From contig JAKEHC010000200.1 of the NCBI GenBank assembly GCA_022615255.1, positions 1 through 5,382 of the forward strand: a stretch of 5,382 nucleotides of DNA, given 5' to 3'. Positions within the stretch are counted from its first letter, which is position 1. Every line of letters starts with the position of its first letter. The stretch is from Candidatus Dadabacteria bacterium (GTDB lineage Bacteria; Desulfobacterota_D; UBA1144; Nemesobacterales; CSP1-2). Below are positions 4,987-5,382 of the stretch, in pieces. The position numbers and the translations under genes are program-made. The notes beneath the pieces are model-generated. The model was not told the DNA's origin and searched no databases. It saw nothing but the letters and a program-made list of their open reading frames with translations.

Positions 4987-5382
4987 TTACTTCTTCGGAT
5001 TAAGATTATTGTCTATCGCTTGTTTAAAGTTATTATAAGGCTGTGCCCCCTTTATTACCTCTACAATCTTTACGTTCGAATCCTTGGGGTCTGTTATCCC
5101 TAGGAAAAAGCTTGGAGTTCCCTTTACGCCTGCCTTCTGTCCTATTTCGATGTCCTTTTTGACCTCATTTGCGTATTTTCCGCTGCTTAGACATTTATCG
5201 AACTTAGTCATGTCAAGTTTAAGGTCTTTTGCGTATTTGTTAATGTCATTCGCTTCCAATGCCTTCTGATTTTGAAACAAAAGATCGTGCATCTGCCAGA
5301 ATTTTCCCTGGTCCCCGGCACAGCTTGCAGCCTCGGCAGCCTTAAATGCGTTTTTATGAAAATCTAGAGGAAAATCGTAGAA
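4987..5382 (-). CDS. DsbA-family thioredoxin-fold protein, 5' end cut by window edge
   Basis: This is the C-terminal 131 residues of a DsbA-type thiol:disulfide oxidoreductase (Thioredoxin_4-like group). The frame is open to the right edge; the ATG at 5292 is internal, because recognisable family sequence continues upstream of it (YDFPLDFHKNAFKAAEAA, then CAGDQGKFWQMHDLLFQNQ). The helical insert follows, then GVKGTPSFFLG, where Pro90 of the visible part is the cis-Pro that faces the active site in thioredoxin folds, and finally IKGAQPYNNFKQAID, the usual last strand and helix. The CxxC active site and any signal peptide lie outside the window, so redox activity and export to the periplasm or cell surface are inferred from the family. 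Cys21 and Cys64 of the visible part are at positions where relatives often have Cys. Its stop is 10 bp from that of the RpiB-like gene. Confidence 0.9.
   Translation of the reverse strand, partial: FYDFPLDFHKNAFKAAEAASCAGDQGKFWQMHDLLFQNQKALEANDINKYAKDLKLDMTKFDKCLSSGKYANEVKKDIEIGQKAGVKGTPSFFLGITDPKDSNVKIVEVIKGAQPYNNFKQAIDNNLNPKK

Noticed and set aside
5084..5269. 61-codon plus-strand frame inside the DsbA-like gene
   Set aside because: Antisense shadow of conserved DsbA-family sequence.
4987..5292. Complete 101-residue protein starting at ATG 5292
   Set aside because: DsbA-family sequence continues upstream in frame to the window edge, so the gene is simply cut.

Overview
This is a bacterial chromosomal segment of moderate, slightly AT-leaning composition. 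It carries six protein genes and no RNA genes, mobile elements, CRISPR arrays or prophage-like material. I cannot name the organism. Housekeeping-type genes, good Shine-Dalgarno sites on some genes and a DsbA-type oxidoreductase fit a free-living bacterium, perhaps an uncultured Gram-negative lineage, but that is a low-confidence inference.

Layout, left to right: (1) the 3' part of a HAD-family phosphatase gene (+), cut by the left edge; (2) a 58-residue DUF1059 protein (-, 534-710), easily missed because it is short and covered by a longer spurious frame on the other strand; (3) a divergent promoter region (711-842); (4) a 909-residue UvrA-family ATPase (+, 843-3572); (5) an inositol-monophosphatase-family phosphatase (-, 3583-4383), whose frame is open to 4545 although the real start is most likely 4383; (6) a divergent intergenic region (4384-4532); (7) a divergent member of the RpiB/LacA/LacB sugar-phosphate isomerase family (+, 4533-4976); (8) the 3' part of a DsbA-family thioredoxin-fold gene (-, 4987 to the right edge).

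The strands alternate strictly (+,-,+,-,+,-), so none of these genes shares an operon with a neighbour. Two convergent pairs (uvrA/phosphatase and isomerase/DsbA) have only 10 bp between stop codons. Two divergent pairs (DUF1059/uvrA and phosphatase/isomerase) share upstream regions of 132 and 149 bp.

Taken together the window holds one DNA-repair-type ATPase, two phosphatases, one sugar-phosphate isomerase-like protein and one probable extracytoplasmic thiol oxidoreductase. No new multi-gene system is evident. The points most worth following up are the UvrA, which has a shortened insertion domain and lacks the arginines expected at the UvrB interface; the RpiB-like protein, which keeps the catalytic Cys but lacks both usual active-site His residues; the near-leaderless start of uvrA, with an imperfect dyad around its -10 box; and the divergent phosphatase/isomerase pair with its paired CATAATTA repeats.
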